64,000 nucleotides of DNA from assembly GCA_913777665.1 (NCBI GenBank), contig CAJYTF010000015.1, positions 62,001 through 126,000 of the forward strand, in the 5' to 3' direction. Below are positions 19,595-30,700 of the stretch, piece by piece. Source of the DNA: an uncultured Myroides sp. Its GTDB lineage: Bacteria > Bacteroidota > Bacteroidia > Flavobacteriales > Flavobacteriaceae. A program made the translations under genes and the position numbers. The notes below the pieces were generated by a model, which saw nothing but the letters and a program-made list of their open reading frames with translations, was not told where the DNA came from and ran no database searches. Position 1 is the first letter of the stretch, and each line of letters opens with the position of its first letter.

Positions 19595-19984
19595 TTAACC
19601 CGGAATTTGTTCTGTTAAAACCAAACCTCCTTTATTATCATAATAAGTACAAGTTAATGCATCTAAATCAACAATCCATTTTTCAACACCTGTTTCAGCA
19701 CAATGGTTACAAAAAGTGAAATAATCTGTTTCGCCTTGTTGATGAATCTTTAATAAACGGGCAAATTCCTCTTTATTCAATTCATTTGAAATTGTTAGAT
19801 CATCATATTTTGGTTGCGATGCGGTAGAAAAACCGTTTAGTCCGTTATAAATTGTGTGGCTGTCTTTTACCCAAGTTTCAAAACTTTTTACGCCCATTTT
19901 TTTAATTTCCTGAATATACTTCGGAAAATCGGCACCCGATTTTACTTTTGCGTGTGCTTCGTGAATTTCGTTTACTGTAAACAT
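19595..19984 (-). CDS. DUF1398 family protein
   Basis: 129 residues resembling the DUF1398 (YbcV-like) family: FTVNEIHEAHAKVKSGADFPKYI at the N-terminus (motif core AHAKVKSGADFP), KMGVKSFETWVKDSHT in the middle, and GVEKWIVDLDALTCTYYD near the end. The family is widespread in Bacteroidota and Proteobacteria, cytoplasmic and of unknown function. It stands alone, 34 bases before the small membrane gene on the same strand. Confidence 0.82.
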   Translation of the reverse strand: MFTVNEIHEAHAKVKSGADFPKYIQEIKKMGVKSFETWVKDSHTIYNGLNGFSTASQPKYDDLTISNELNKEEFARLLKIHQQGETDYFTFCNHCAETGVEKWIVDLDALTCTYYDNKGGLVLTEQIPG

Positions 19985-20020
19985 TTTTCTAAATTTTAGA
20001 GGTACAAAATTACAATAAAA

Positions 20021-20048
20021 AAAACATCTCTAATTAAAGAGATGTTTT
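20021..20048 (-). terminator. Terminator downstream of the thioredoxin-like gene
   Basis: Stem AAAACATCTC / GAGATGTTTT with an 8-base loop; the minus-strand transcript ends in a T-run. It lies 24 bases beyond the stop of the thioredoxin-like gene. Confidence 0.8.
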
Positions 20049-20071
20049 AGTTTTTATAGTTTTTTAATTAT

Positions 20072-20368
20072 CTAATTAAATGCTTTTGCAATCATTACCA
20101 ATGAATTTTTATCGGTAATACCAGACTGTCGCCAAACCATTGCGCCGTTTTTGTAAACCATTAATGTTGGTTCGGTCTTTATGCGCAGGGCTTCAACCAG
20201 TTCCGGATTTTTTATGGTATCAATATTAATAATGGTCAATTTTTCGCCCATTTCTACTGCTACCTCTTCTATAATTTGTTGCATTTGCTCGCACTCTGGA
20301 TTGTGTTCAGCAGTAAACTGAATTAAAACCGGAATGTTTGAGTTTATTAAATCACCAAATTTTGACAT
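20072..20368 (-). CDS. Thioredoxin-like protein with a single active-site cysteine
   Basis: 98 residues with the thioredoxin fold pattern: beta strand VLIQFTA, active-site helix, NIDTIKNPEL, and the cis-Pro loop TEPTLMVYKNG near residues 71-81. At the active site the usual WCGPC is replaced by HNPEC (residues 22-26), so only the second cysteine remains. A one-Cys protein cannot act as a classical dithiol reductase; a monothiol, chaperone-like or peroxiredoxin-linked role is inferred. It is cytoplasmic (no signal peptide) and monocistronic, with its own terminator. Confidence 0.85.
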   Translation of the reverse strand: MSKFGDLINSNIPVLIQFTAEHNPECEQMQQIIEEVAVEMGEKLTIINIDTIKNPELVEALRIKTEPTLMVYKNGAMVWRQSGITDKNSLVMIAKAFN

Positions 20369-20423
20369 ATCACTCTTTTTTCTATCAATACAAAATTATA
20401 ATTTTTCGGTAATTAACCTTTTA

Positions 20424-21644
20424 TTATTTGCTTTTTTTTAGTTCTAAAACGGTAATTTCAGGCCAAATACCAACTCTGCCGGAATATGCGTGAAATCCAA
20501 AACCGCGGTTCACGTAAATATACTGGTGACCTTTGTTGTACAAACCGCCCCATTCAGGATAAATATATTCTGCCGGACTCCATTCTAAAACGCTTGGAAT
20601 ATCAAAACCGAACTGCATACCGTGCGTATGACCCGATAAGGTTAGCTGATATTTCTGCTGATGATTTACAATCTCGGCATCCCAATGAGATGGATCATGC
20701 GTCATTACAATTTTAAAGGCATCGGTAGGAACATTTTCTGATGTTTTCTTTAAATCACCCGCTTTTTTAAAGTTCAATCCCCAGTTTTCAACGCCTAACA
20801 AATAAATAGAATCGTTGTTGTTTTTTAAAACCACGTTTTCATTTAAAAGCAGTTTAAAACCACTTTTCTCGATATTGTTTTTTATGGCGATGAAATTTGC
20901 TTCTTTAGCAGCTTCGGTATCCCATTTAACGTATTCACCATAATCGTGATTTCCTAAAACAGCGAATTTGCCATACTTTGGAGTTTTAATTTTTTGCAAT
21001 GCTTCAATCCACGGGTCGGCTTCGGTCGCCAACGTATTTACAAAATCGCCTGTAAAAAGTAAGATGTCGTATTCTTGAGCATTGATCATTTCGATCCCTT
21101 TTTCAATCGCCGCTTTATTATCCCAACTTCCCACATGTAAATCGGATATCTGTAAAACCTTCAATCCGTCAAAACTATTAGGCAGATCTTTAAAAGCAAT
21201 AGTTTCTTCGCGCACTTTAAAATTGTATTTCCCTACAAAAACTCCATATATTATTGAAAGTGTAAGCAAACCAGCAGCTGTTAATACAATTTTGGTTAAC
21301 AAACTACTGCGCGAATTTTTTATGATCCTTTTATAGATGAATTTATTGCTTGTCCATCGCGTAAACCGGAACATATCTTCAAAAAACAACGGAATGCTTA
21401 TAAGTATTTTCGGTAACAGAAAAAGCAGTAATAATGCCATTACATGCATGCTTTCTGCGGTTTGTCCTTTAGATTGATCGCTGCCTTTAAAGTAAAAAAA
21501 CAGGCTTGCAATTATGGTAACCAATAAAAGCAGATAAGCAAAAACAACCGATCTTTTTTTAGTGAATTTATAAATAAGGTGGCAGGTGTAAACTTCGCCA
21601 AGTATTATGAAAAGTAGAATAACGTATATAAATTTTTGAATCAT
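20424..21644 (-). CDS. Membrane-anchored metallophosphoesterase
   Basis: 406 residues. The N-terminal ~150 residues hold four hydrophobic helices (about 3-22, 33-52, 66-90, 117-137). The C-terminal calcineurin-like domain has the metal-binding motifs in order: QISDLHVGSW near 165, FTGDFVN near 195, GNHDYGEYV near 232, MTHDPSHWD near 313 and SGHTHGMQFG near 334. The set of Asp, His and Asn ligands is complete, so it should be active. Homologues include YkuE/YaeI-type phosphodiesterases; the substrate here is unknown. Confidence 0.9.
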   Translation of the reverse strand: MIQKFIYVILLFIILGEVYTCHLIYKFTKKRSVVFAYLLLLVTIIASLFFYFKGSDQSKGQTAESMHVMALLLLFLLPKILISIPLFFEDMFRFTRWTSNKFIYKRIIKNSRSSLLTKIVLTAAGLLTLSIIYGVFVGKYNFKVREETIAFKDLPNSFDGLKVLQISDLHVGSWDNKAAIEKGIEMINAQEYDILLFTGDFVNTLATEADPWIEALQKIKTPKYGKFAVLGNHDYGEYVKWDTEAAKEANFIAIKNNIEKSGFKLLLNENVVLKNNNDSIYLLGVENWGLNFKKAGDLKKTSENVPTDAFKIVMTHDPSHWDAEIVNHQQKYQLTLSGHTHGMQFGFDIPSVLEWSPAEYIYPEWGGLYNKGHQYIYVNRGFGFHAYSGRVGIWPEITVLELKKSK

Positions 21645-21783
21645 TCTGTTTTAGTTTGAATCAAAAGTACACCAATTTGATTTTTTATCGAATACCGTTT
21701 TTAATACTTTAACAGTTTTTGGTTTTTAGCTGTAGTTTTCCAACACAAACGAAACTAAAAACCTACAACTCACAACTTTTTTG

Positions 21784-21791
21784 TACTTTTG
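21784..21791 (+). promoter_or_regulatory. -7 element before polA
   Basis: TACTTTTG fits TAnnTTTG and lies 20 bases before the ATG at 21812. It supports the downstream ATG as the polA start, because a start at 21719 would lie upstream of this promoter. Confidence 0.5.
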
Positions 21792-21811
21792 ATGCTCTTG
21801 AAACAGTTAGT

Positions 21812-24628
21812 ATGAACAACCAGAAACGTTTATTTCTTTTAGATGCCTACGCGCTTATTTTTCGTGGGTATTACGCATTTATAAAAAATCCTCGCATCAA
21901 TTCCAAAGGCTTAGATACATCGGCAATTATGGGTTTTATGAACTCGTTAATGGATGTTATAAAACGCGAGCGTCCCGATTATTTGGCAGTCGCTTTTGAT
22001 AAGGATGGAAGCCAGGCACGATGCGAAATTTTCCCGGAATACAAGGCAAACCGCGATGAAACACCTGAAGCTATTAAAATTGCCATACCTTATATTCATG
22101 AGATTTTGCGTGCCATGCACATTCCGATTATCGAAGTTCCGGGAATTGAAGCTGACGATTTAATTGGAACGTTATCTAAAAAAGCAGAAAAACAAGGTTT
22201 TCAGGTTTTCATGGTAACACCCGATAAAGATTATGCACAGCTGGTTTCCGAAAATATTTTTATGTACCGCCCGGCACGTATGGGCAACGGTATAGAAATT
22301 TGGGGCGTTAAAGAAGTGCAGGAGAAGTTTGAAGTAAACGATCCGTTACAGGTAATCGATTTCTTGGGAATGATGGGTGATGCTGTTGATAATATTCCGG
22401 GATTACCAGGCGTTGGCGAAAAAACAGCAAAAAAGTTTTTGGCTGAATTTGGTTCAATGGAAAATTTGTTGGAAAATACCGATAAGTTAACTGGTAAAAT
22501 GCGTGAGAAGATTGAAGCTAATAAAGAAATTGGTTTGCTTTCAAAAAAACTGGCACGTATCTTTTTAGATTGTCCGGTGGAGTTTGAAGAAGAGTTTTTT
22601 AGGTTAGATAAACCCGATGTGGAAAAAACCGAAGCGATTTTTCAAGAGCTAGAATTCCGCAGAATGAAGGAACAGTTCGAAAAGATTTTTGCAGATGAAG
22701 TTGTAATGACACAGCCAACACCAATTGGCAAGCAACCTGTAAAAAGCATCGATCAGTTTTCGCTTTTTGAAACAGGCGATACCGAAATTAAAATTACCGA
22801 TGAGGGTTACTATAAAACTTTATCGAACACTGATCATTTTTATCAGCTGGTTCAAGGAAAATTTGCGGTACAGTTATTCGTAAAAACCTTATTGGAGCAA
22901 ACCGAAGTTTGCTTTGATACTGAAACAACCAGTATCGATGCGAATTTAGCAGAATTGGTAGGGATGTCGTTTTCGTACGCGAAAGGCTCGGCATATTACA
23001 TTCCGTTTCCGGAAAATCAAGCCGAAGCACAGGAATTGATCGAAATTTTGCGTCCGTTTTTAGAGAATAATCAAATTGTAAAAATCGGTCAAAACTTAAA
23101 ATACGATATTAAAGTCCTTAAAAATTATAACGTAGAAGTTAAAGGCTTTTTGTTCGATACCATGATTGCGCATTACTTGATAAATCCCGATATGCGTCAT
23201 AATATGGATGTTTTGTCGGAAACGTATTTGCAGTATCAGCCAAAATCAATCGAAGAATTAATCGGTAAAAAAGGCAAAGGACAAAAATCTATGCGCGATG
23301 TTTCGGTTGAAGATGTAAAGGAATATGCGGGTGAAGATGCCGATGTTACCTATCAATTAAAAGAAGTTTTTGCTCCGAAATTAGATCAAAGCAAAACGAG
23401 AGAATTGTTTGATAAAATCGAAAGTCCATTGGTTTCTGTTTTAGCTGAAATGGAATCGGAAGGAATCAGGTTAGATGTTGATTATTTAAAAGCTCTTTCC
23501 ATAGAGTTATCAGCCGAAGCTCAAAATCTTCAAACAAAAATATTTGAAACAGCCGGCGAAGAATTCAATCTGGCATCGCCAAAACAGTTGGGAGTGATTC
23601 TATTCGAAAAATTAAAAGTAGGTTTCGGTAAAATCAAAAAAACAAAAACAGGGCAATATGCAACGGGCGAAGAAGTGTTGAGCGATTTAGCGAAAGACAA
23701 CCAAATTGTTCGCGATATTTTAGAATGGCGCCAAATTGTGAAACTGCAAAACACGTATGTTGATGCGTTGCCAACACAGATAAACCCTAAAACGGGTCGC
23801 GTACATACCGATTATATGCAGGCAGTTGCGGCTACGGGACGTTTGAGTTCTAACAATCCGAATTTGCAGAATATCCCGATTCGTACAGAACGCGGACAAA
23901 AAGTTCGTAGAGCATTTGTTGCCAGAGATAAAAACCATGTGTTGGTTTCTGCCGATTATTCTCAGATTGAATTACGAATCATTGCCGCTTTAAGCGAAGA
24001 ACCAAACATGATTGAATCGTTCAATAAACACGAGGATATTCACAGATCAACCGCTGCAAAAGTTTTTAATGTGGCGTTAGATGAGGTTACGCGCGAACAA
24101 CGAAGCAATGCAAAAACGGTAAATTTCGGAATTATTTACGGCGTTTCGGCATTTGGTTTAAGTCAGCAAACAAGTTTAAGTCGTGCCGAAAGTAAAGAAT
24201 TAATTGATGCGTATTACGCAACCTATCCAAAATTGCGCGAATACATTAATACGCAAATTGAATTTGCTCGTGAATATGGATATGTACAAACCGTTTCGGG
24301 GCGTCGCAGGTATTTAAAAGATATTAATTCGCAAAATGCTGTGGTTCGTGGCGGTGCAGAACGTAATGCGGTGAATGCGCCTATACAAGGATCGGCCGCC
24401 GATATTATTAAAATTGCCATGATCAATATTCACAACCGATTGATAAAAGAAAACTTGGAGACCAAAATGTTGTTGCAGGTACACGATGAATTGGTTTTTG
24501 ATGTCCCTAAAACAGAATTAGAAAAAGTAAAACCTATTATTAAAGAAGAAATGGAAAACGCTTTTAAATTAGCCGTTCCGTTAGAAGTGGAAATAGGCGA
24601 GGGTGTAAATTGGTTAGATGCGCATTAA
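21812..24628 (+). CDS. polA: DNA polymerase I
   Basis: 938 residues from the ATG at 21812; the frame is open further upstream to a TTG at 21719, but the conserved N-terminus (MNNQKRLFLLDAYALIFRGYYAF, start of the 5' nuclease) and the -7 element place the start here. Three domains are present. The 5'-3' nuclease (about 1-300) has Asp-rich IEADDLIG and PGLPGVGEKTA. The 3'-5' proofreading domain (about 345-530) has FDTETTS, NLKYDIKVL and YAGEDADVTY, so the exonuclease residues are kept. The polymerase domain has SADYSQIELR (motif A), the O helix RSNAKTVNFGIIYG and QVHDELVFD (motif C). It acts in Okazaki fragment processing and excision repair. Confidence 0.98.
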   Translation: MNNQKRLFLLDAYALIFRGYYAFIKNPRINSKGLDTSAIMGFMNSLMDVIKRERPDYLAVAFDKDGSQARCEIFPEYKANRDETPEAIKIAIPYIHEILRAMHIPIIEVPGIEADDLIGTLSKKAEKQGFQVFMVTPDKDYAQLVSENIFMYRPARMGNGIEIWGVKEVQEKFEVNDPLQVIDFLGMMGDAVDNIPGLPGVGEKTAKKFLAEFGSMENLLENTDKLTGKMREKIEANKEIGLLSKKLARIFLDCPVEFEEEFFRLDKPDVEKTEAIFQELEFRRMKEQFEKIFADEVVMTQPTPIGKQPVKSIDQFSLFETGDTEIKITDEGYYKTLSNTDHFYQLVQGKFAVQLFVKTLLEQTEVCFDTETTSIDANLAELVGMSFSYAKGSAYYIPFPENQAEAQELIEILRPFLENNQIVKIGQNLKYDIKVLKNYNVEVKGFLFDTMIAHYLINPDMRHNMDVLSETYLQYQPKSIEELIGKKGKGQKSMRDVSVEDVKEYAGEDADVTYQLKEVFAPKLDQSKTRELFDKIESPLVSVLAEMESEGIRLDVDYLKALSIELSAEAQNLQTKIFETAGEEFNLASPKQLGVILFEKLKVGFGKIKKTKTGQYATGEEVLSDLAKDNQIVRDILEWRQIVKLQNTYVDALPTQINPKTGRVHTDYMQAVAATGRLSSNNPNLQNIPIRTERGQKVRRAFVARDKNHVLVSADYSQIELRIIAALSEEPNMIESFNKHEDIHRSTAAKVFNVALDEVTREQRSNAKTVNFGIIYGVSAFGLSQQTSLSRAESKELIDAYYATYPKLREYINTQIEFAREYGYVQTVSGRRRYLKDINSQNAVVRGGAERNAVNAPIQGSAADIIKIAMINIHNRLIKENLETKMLLQVHDELVFDVPKTELEKVKPIIKEEMENAFKLAVPLEVEIGEGVNWLDAH

Positions 24629-24653
24629 TAAAATTGAAGTTTATAAAACATAA

Positions 24654-24680
24654 AAAAGCCGCTCATAACGAGCGGCTTTT
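24654..24680. terminator. Bidirectional terminator between polA and the adhesin gene
   Basis: Perfect 11-bp GC-rich stem AAAAGCCGCTC / GAGCGGCTTTT with a 5-base loop. The genes on the two sides converge, so it probably serves both. Confidence 0.9.
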
Positions 24681-24700
24681 CATTTGTTATTAAAACTAAA

Positions 24701-27700
24701 TTACTTTTTCACAATTTTCACAAACTGGCTGTTTTCTTTCGTTTTGATCTTTAACATATAAGTTCCAGAACTTAAACTGCTAAAATCTAACTGAACAGTT
24801 TGATTGTCAAAATCACGTTTAATGACCATTCTTCCGTTTAAATCAAACACTTCTACATTTGTAATAACATTTGCATAAGTAATTGTTAAAAGATCGTTTA
24901 CCGGGTTAGGGTAGTATTTCAATTTACTTAAATCAAAATCATTTACACCTAAAACAATAATTGTTTCAATTGGTGTAGGTAAACTCGGACATCCGTTTGC
25001 ACCGATAATCACTGCATAATAGGTTGTTCCGTTAACCAAAGGCATATCCTGATTTAAAGGATTAATTCCATTTAATGCATCATCATAAGTAATGTACCAT
25101 ATTACATTAGGTTCATCCATAATTAAATTGCTTATTTCAGCATAATCTGTAAATGTTTGTGGCGATGTACCTGTTGGACTGTTGGGTCTGCTGTTAATGG
25201 TAACTTGTACCTGCGTTCTTGCAGATTCACAACCGTTTTCAACTCGAACCACAAAATAATATCCGCTGATTAAAATATCGGTTAATGGCAATTCGGTCGT
25301 AGAACTACTGTTGATAAACCATTTGTGCGATACTCCCGTAGGTTCAGAAACAGTTAAATCTGCCACTGTTGATCCTTCGCATAATGTAAATGGAGCTACA
25401 GCCGGAGCTGATATGTTTGTTACACGTACAGCAACCGGAATTTTTGGCGATATACAGTTACCTTCTTGCTGAGCCAAATAATACGTGCCGCTTACTAACA
25501 CATCTGTTGGTTGTAATGGCGTAGTTGATGCAGCAGTACTATACCAAAGTGCTGTGGCATTAGGTAAAATGTTTGCCGATAATTGAGCCACAGTTCCACT
25601 GCCACAAATGTTTTGAACACCCGCTGTTGGAGCAGGAACAGTACTTTGTGCACTTGATACGGTGATTGGTACGCGCACAGATTCACAATTGTTTAATTTT
25701 TGCGATACGTAATAAGTTCCGCTAACAATAGCATCGGCATTAGGTATAGGTGTTTGCGATGTTGCAGACGGATACCATACTAATTCTGAACCGCTTATTT
25801 GATTTAGATCGATACTTCCATAAGTTAAATCTCCACATACGGTAATTGTTTGCGCTGTTAATGCTGGAAGTGCTGTTGTGTTGATCGTTACCAATACGGC
25901 GATTCTACCCGATTCGCAATTTCCTAATTGTTGTGCTGCATAATAGGTAGTATTATCCACTAAAGGATGTGTACTTGGCAGAGCAGTTGTAGAAGTCGCA
26001 GAATCATACCAGTTTATTTGCGATCCGCTTATACCTGTTGCAGTTAAATCGGCAATTGTTCCGGCACCGCAAATTACCTGAGTAAATGATGCTGTAGGTA
26101 AACTTAATGGTGTAATGGTAGCTGTAAACGGAATACGTGCCGATTTACATGAACCTAAAACTGCTTCTACGTAATAAGTACCTGTTTGTGAAATAGTGTT
26201 GATTGGGGTAGTTGTTGTAGCATCATCATAAAAGACTAATGTTGCACCTTGATGTCCCGTTACAACTACATCGGTTACAGGTGTCACATCACAAAATGTT
26301 TGACCTTGAACAATTGGTGTTCCAACGTCTGCAACATTAATAGTATAATCTACACTTGTTGAACAACCGCTCGGAGCCGTAAGTAATGCTGTATAGACCT
26401 GTGTTCCACCTAAGCTTTGTATGGTGTAAACCGTTAAGGCATTTGTTCCACTTGTGTATGGAATTGTTGTAGCCGCATCTAAGTACAAGTTTGCAGCAGG
26501 CGACCATGTTACTTTTGATTGTTCTAAACCGAATCTTAAATCAAGGCGATCTGTTGTTCTTGTTCCGCTTACAGGATCCGGATCGGTAGCGCTTGAACTA
26601 TGCAATCCAACATTATTGCCTGTAACAGATGTAAAATAGGTTTCTGCATTGTTACCGCTGCCTATTCCTTCTTGTGTTATTTGAACAATGATGTTCGATT
26701 GACCATCCCAATAGAAAGGTGTGTTTAATACCAAATTCTGAATACCTTGGAACGTATGTATGTGCGTTGCTGCAGAGTAAACCGTATGGAAGTTTCCTAT
26801 AACAAAATTATTGTCAAGGAAAGTGGTATTTGCAGTCAACATCATTTTTACGGTATAATTGTCGTTGGTCAAGCTCGCTCCTGAATTTATCGTTTCAAAA
26901 GCTAATTCAGTAATATAGCCTGCGCTTGTTAAGCCTTGTGCTAATAATTCGGCAGCGCTGTAAATATATTGTTGTTTAGAGAATTCTGCACTTTGTACAA
27001 AAGCTGATACTTCGCTTGTTGGTGATGTAGTTGTTGCTAAATTACCAATTGTAATTGTGCCTGGTATATCTTCCAATACATTAAGTTCGGTAACAGTATT
27101 TTTACATACATCATGAACAGTTGCTAAATTAGAGTTTGGTTCTGGTTTGATACCTGAAGTAACCAAAACTGTTTTTATGTGCTCACAAATTCCGTTCGAT
27201 TGACTTGCTGTTAGAGTATATTCTTGCTCTTGGTTGGTGTTGAATGTCCATCCGTTTACTTCATCACCACTAACTCCTGTACTTGGTGTCCATACAAAAG
27301 TATCGTATCCGCCTAAATTGGTTGTTATTGTCACCGCATTAGTTAAATCTCCTTCGCATGAAACAATCTTATCTGTTGATAATTCAAAAGCAGGTTTAGG
27401 TGATATGGTAACAGGGACTTCAATTCTTGGAGTTGTACAACCACCGCCGCCAATTTGCCAATTGTAGAAATAGTAATAATAACCGGCTAAAAAGCTGTTA
27501 CCTGTAATGGATAATTCATGAATTGAGTAAGGATAAACTGCACCTGAAGTGTTTCTAAACATACTAAATGTACTGTCGGTTTTCATATAATAGTCGCCAG
27601 GTGTTAATGGTATATCTAAAACTACTTGTTGTGGAGTAGCGGTTCCGCTAACAGTTGTGGTTACTGGAATAGAAGCGACTTTAACATTAGATGATGTATA

Positions 27701-30700
27701 GATATCAATTGTTCCGCTTGAACCTACAGCACCTGGGTAAATATCAACGGAATGTAATGTAAGATTAGAATGAACAGTAAAATACATTTCGTAGCTTGAT
27801 GCTGTAGCACCACCACCCGCCATGCTGGTATCAGTCGGACCAACAAATGTTGGTGCCGAAATAGTATCACCCGCAGTAACCCAATAACTGGTATTTGCAG
27901 ATAAAGAGGGCGTTGTAAATGTTGGACCTGTGTGTACTAAATTTCCGTCTTCTTCGGCATCAAACCATTGAACGATTCCTGAATCGAAAATTGCCATTAG
28001 TTCTACCGGACCATAACCGCAGATTACAGCTGGTGGAGCAGCAATTAAATCAGGATAATCACATGATGTTTGCAGATCTCCTCCATAAGCCCAAATACTT
28101 TCATCTGTAGCAGAACAAATCACTCTTACATAAACGCTGTATCTGGTAGTAGGATTTAACCCTATAGCATTTATAGATGTAACGCCTGGGGCTGTTGTTC
28201 CCACGAAATCGGCACCTGGATCTCCCGGGTTACCTGATTCACGTACTTCTACTTCGTAAGCTATGCCACTAACGTTCATAAGATCTGTCCAGCTAATCGT
28301 TGCGCCGTCTTTCAAAACATTGCTAATTATAATATTTTTTGACAAAACAGGTTTACAAGAGGGAGTATCTTCATAATAAACATCATCGATATGTACCGTA
28401 CCTGCCGATGTTGTTCCGTTATGTGGTAAATTAAAACCGAAGTAATCATCGGTTGTTTGAGGGAAATACACGGTATATTCCTGATACGTTGTGCCACTTA
28501 CCAATATGGTATCCAACACGGTGAAATTAGCTGCTGAGGTAGTACCGTCAGCGGTGAATACTTCTAGAATTTGTGGATTGGTACCTGTGCTTCTTGCTGA
28601 GAAGCGTACTTGTTTAACCCAATTACCGTTTCCTAAATTATCTGTCTCTGGGGAAATTAATCTTAAATTTTGACCTTGGTTCGTAGTTGTATTTGTACGG
28701 TACATTCTGTACGAATTGCTTGGTGATTGTGCATTTGCTGCATTCACATAGCCATAACCTGTTGTAACTACTTCGTCAACATAGCTCCAGCAATACGGGA
28801 AGTTATTGTTTGATGTTGTGCCTGTTTCAGTAGTATCAAATCCTTCGTAGAAATTTCCGGTAACTATTCCGCATAACGTATAAAAGGTTAATGGAAAAGT
28901 AGTCCATATTCCGTTGGTTGATCCACAAATACTTCTAACATAAACAACATATTGGGTAGCAGGATCCAACCCGGTAATGTTTACAGATGTTCCGGTTGTT
29001 GTTCCGCTTGTTTTTAAACCTACAGCTCCGGAACCGGCATCGCCAGAAGTACGTATTTCATATTCGTAACCAGTAACTCCAGTTGCTAAAGAAGCGTCCC
29101 AAGATATGGTTGCAGTGTTTCCGGTAATAGCGCTTGCATCTATATTCATTGGGAAAATACAAGGCGATAAATCTTCGTAGTAAACATCGTCTATTACTAC
29201 CGATGATATCGCTGTAAGACCATTATATGCCATTCTAAAAGCAAAATAATCATCGGTTGTTGCAGGTAGCGGAACTATGTATTCCTGATAAGCAGTATCG
29301 TCTTTGTATATTGTAGCTATCACTGTGGCATTTGCAGTAGTGGTATTATCTGCTAACGATATTATCTCTAATTTGTTGGTATAGCTTGCTAAGTAAGATC
29401 TAACCGAAAAACGCAACTGTTTAGTGCCATTTCCAAGATTATCTGTTTCTGGCGAAATTAGAACAAGTTCCTGGGCAGCATTTGTTGTAGAATTGGTTCT
29501 GTACAATCTGAACGATTGCGTTGGTGATTGTGCATAGGTAGTACTATTTAATACATATCCGTAGCCTGTTGTAGTAACGTCGTCTATGTAACTCCAGCAA
29601 TAAGGATACGTTGCGTTAGATGTAGATCCTGCCGTTGTTGTATCGAAACTTTCATAGAAGTTTCCGGTAATAACGCCGCACAAGGTATTAAAAATCTGTG
29701 ATACAGGATTCCAAATTCCTTCTGTAGTTCCGCATATACTGCGTATATAAACTGTATATTCTACCGAAGGCGATAAACCTGTTACAGTAGTAGAAGTCCC
29801 TGTAACAATGCCGGTTGCACCCAATCCGGTTGTTCCCGATCCTGGTGCACCAGAAGAACGAACTTCGTATTCATATCCTGTAACGCTGGTTGAAACCGAC
29901 GCAGTCCAAGACAAATCTGCACCTGTCTGTGTTATGTTTGTTACTGTTAAGGCTGTAGGGAAGAAACAATCTGCTAAATCTTCGTAATAAATATCATCTA
30001 AATGAATGGTAGATAGTGTTGTTGTTCCGTTATGCGCCAATCTAAAACCAAAATAATCGTCGGTAGTCGCAGGTAACGGAATAATATATTCTTGATAGGT
30101 AAGATAATCAACATTAATAGTTCGTATCACAGTAAAGGTAGCGTTTGCATCGTCGCCGTTTGCGGTTACTATCTCTAAATTGTTCACATTCGTAGCTGTG
30201 CCGGCACGAACAGAAAAACGTAATTGTTTGGTTCCGTTACCTAAATTATCGGTTTCGGGCGAAATTAAAATTAAATTCTGACCTTGGTTGGCAGTAGAAT
30301 TGGTTTTATATAAACGATACGAATTGTTTCCCGATTGTGCATTTGCGGCATTAACATAACCATAACCCGTAGTTGTAACTTGGTCAACATAGCTCCAACA
30401 ATTTGGGAAATTATTATTTGATGCTGTTCCGGTAGCGGTAGTATCAAATCCCTCGTAAAAATTGCCTGTAACAACACCGCATAGTGTTTGAAAAGTTATT
30501 GACTGTGGATTCCACCTACCCGTTGAAGTTCCACAAACACTTCGTACATAAACTGTATAATTTACAGATGGTGACAAACCTGTAATGTTAGCTGAAACAC
30601 CAGCAGTATTACCTGATGCTGCTAAGCCGGTTGCTCCAGAACCAGCAGCACCACTTGATCGTACCTCGTATTCATAACCAGTAACATTTGGATCTATCGA

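Noticed and set aside
21719-21811. N-terminal extension of polA from a TTG
   Set aside because: The extra 31 residues have no counterpart in the family and would lie upstream of the TACTTTTG promoter element; the ATG at 21812 starts the conserved nuclease domain.
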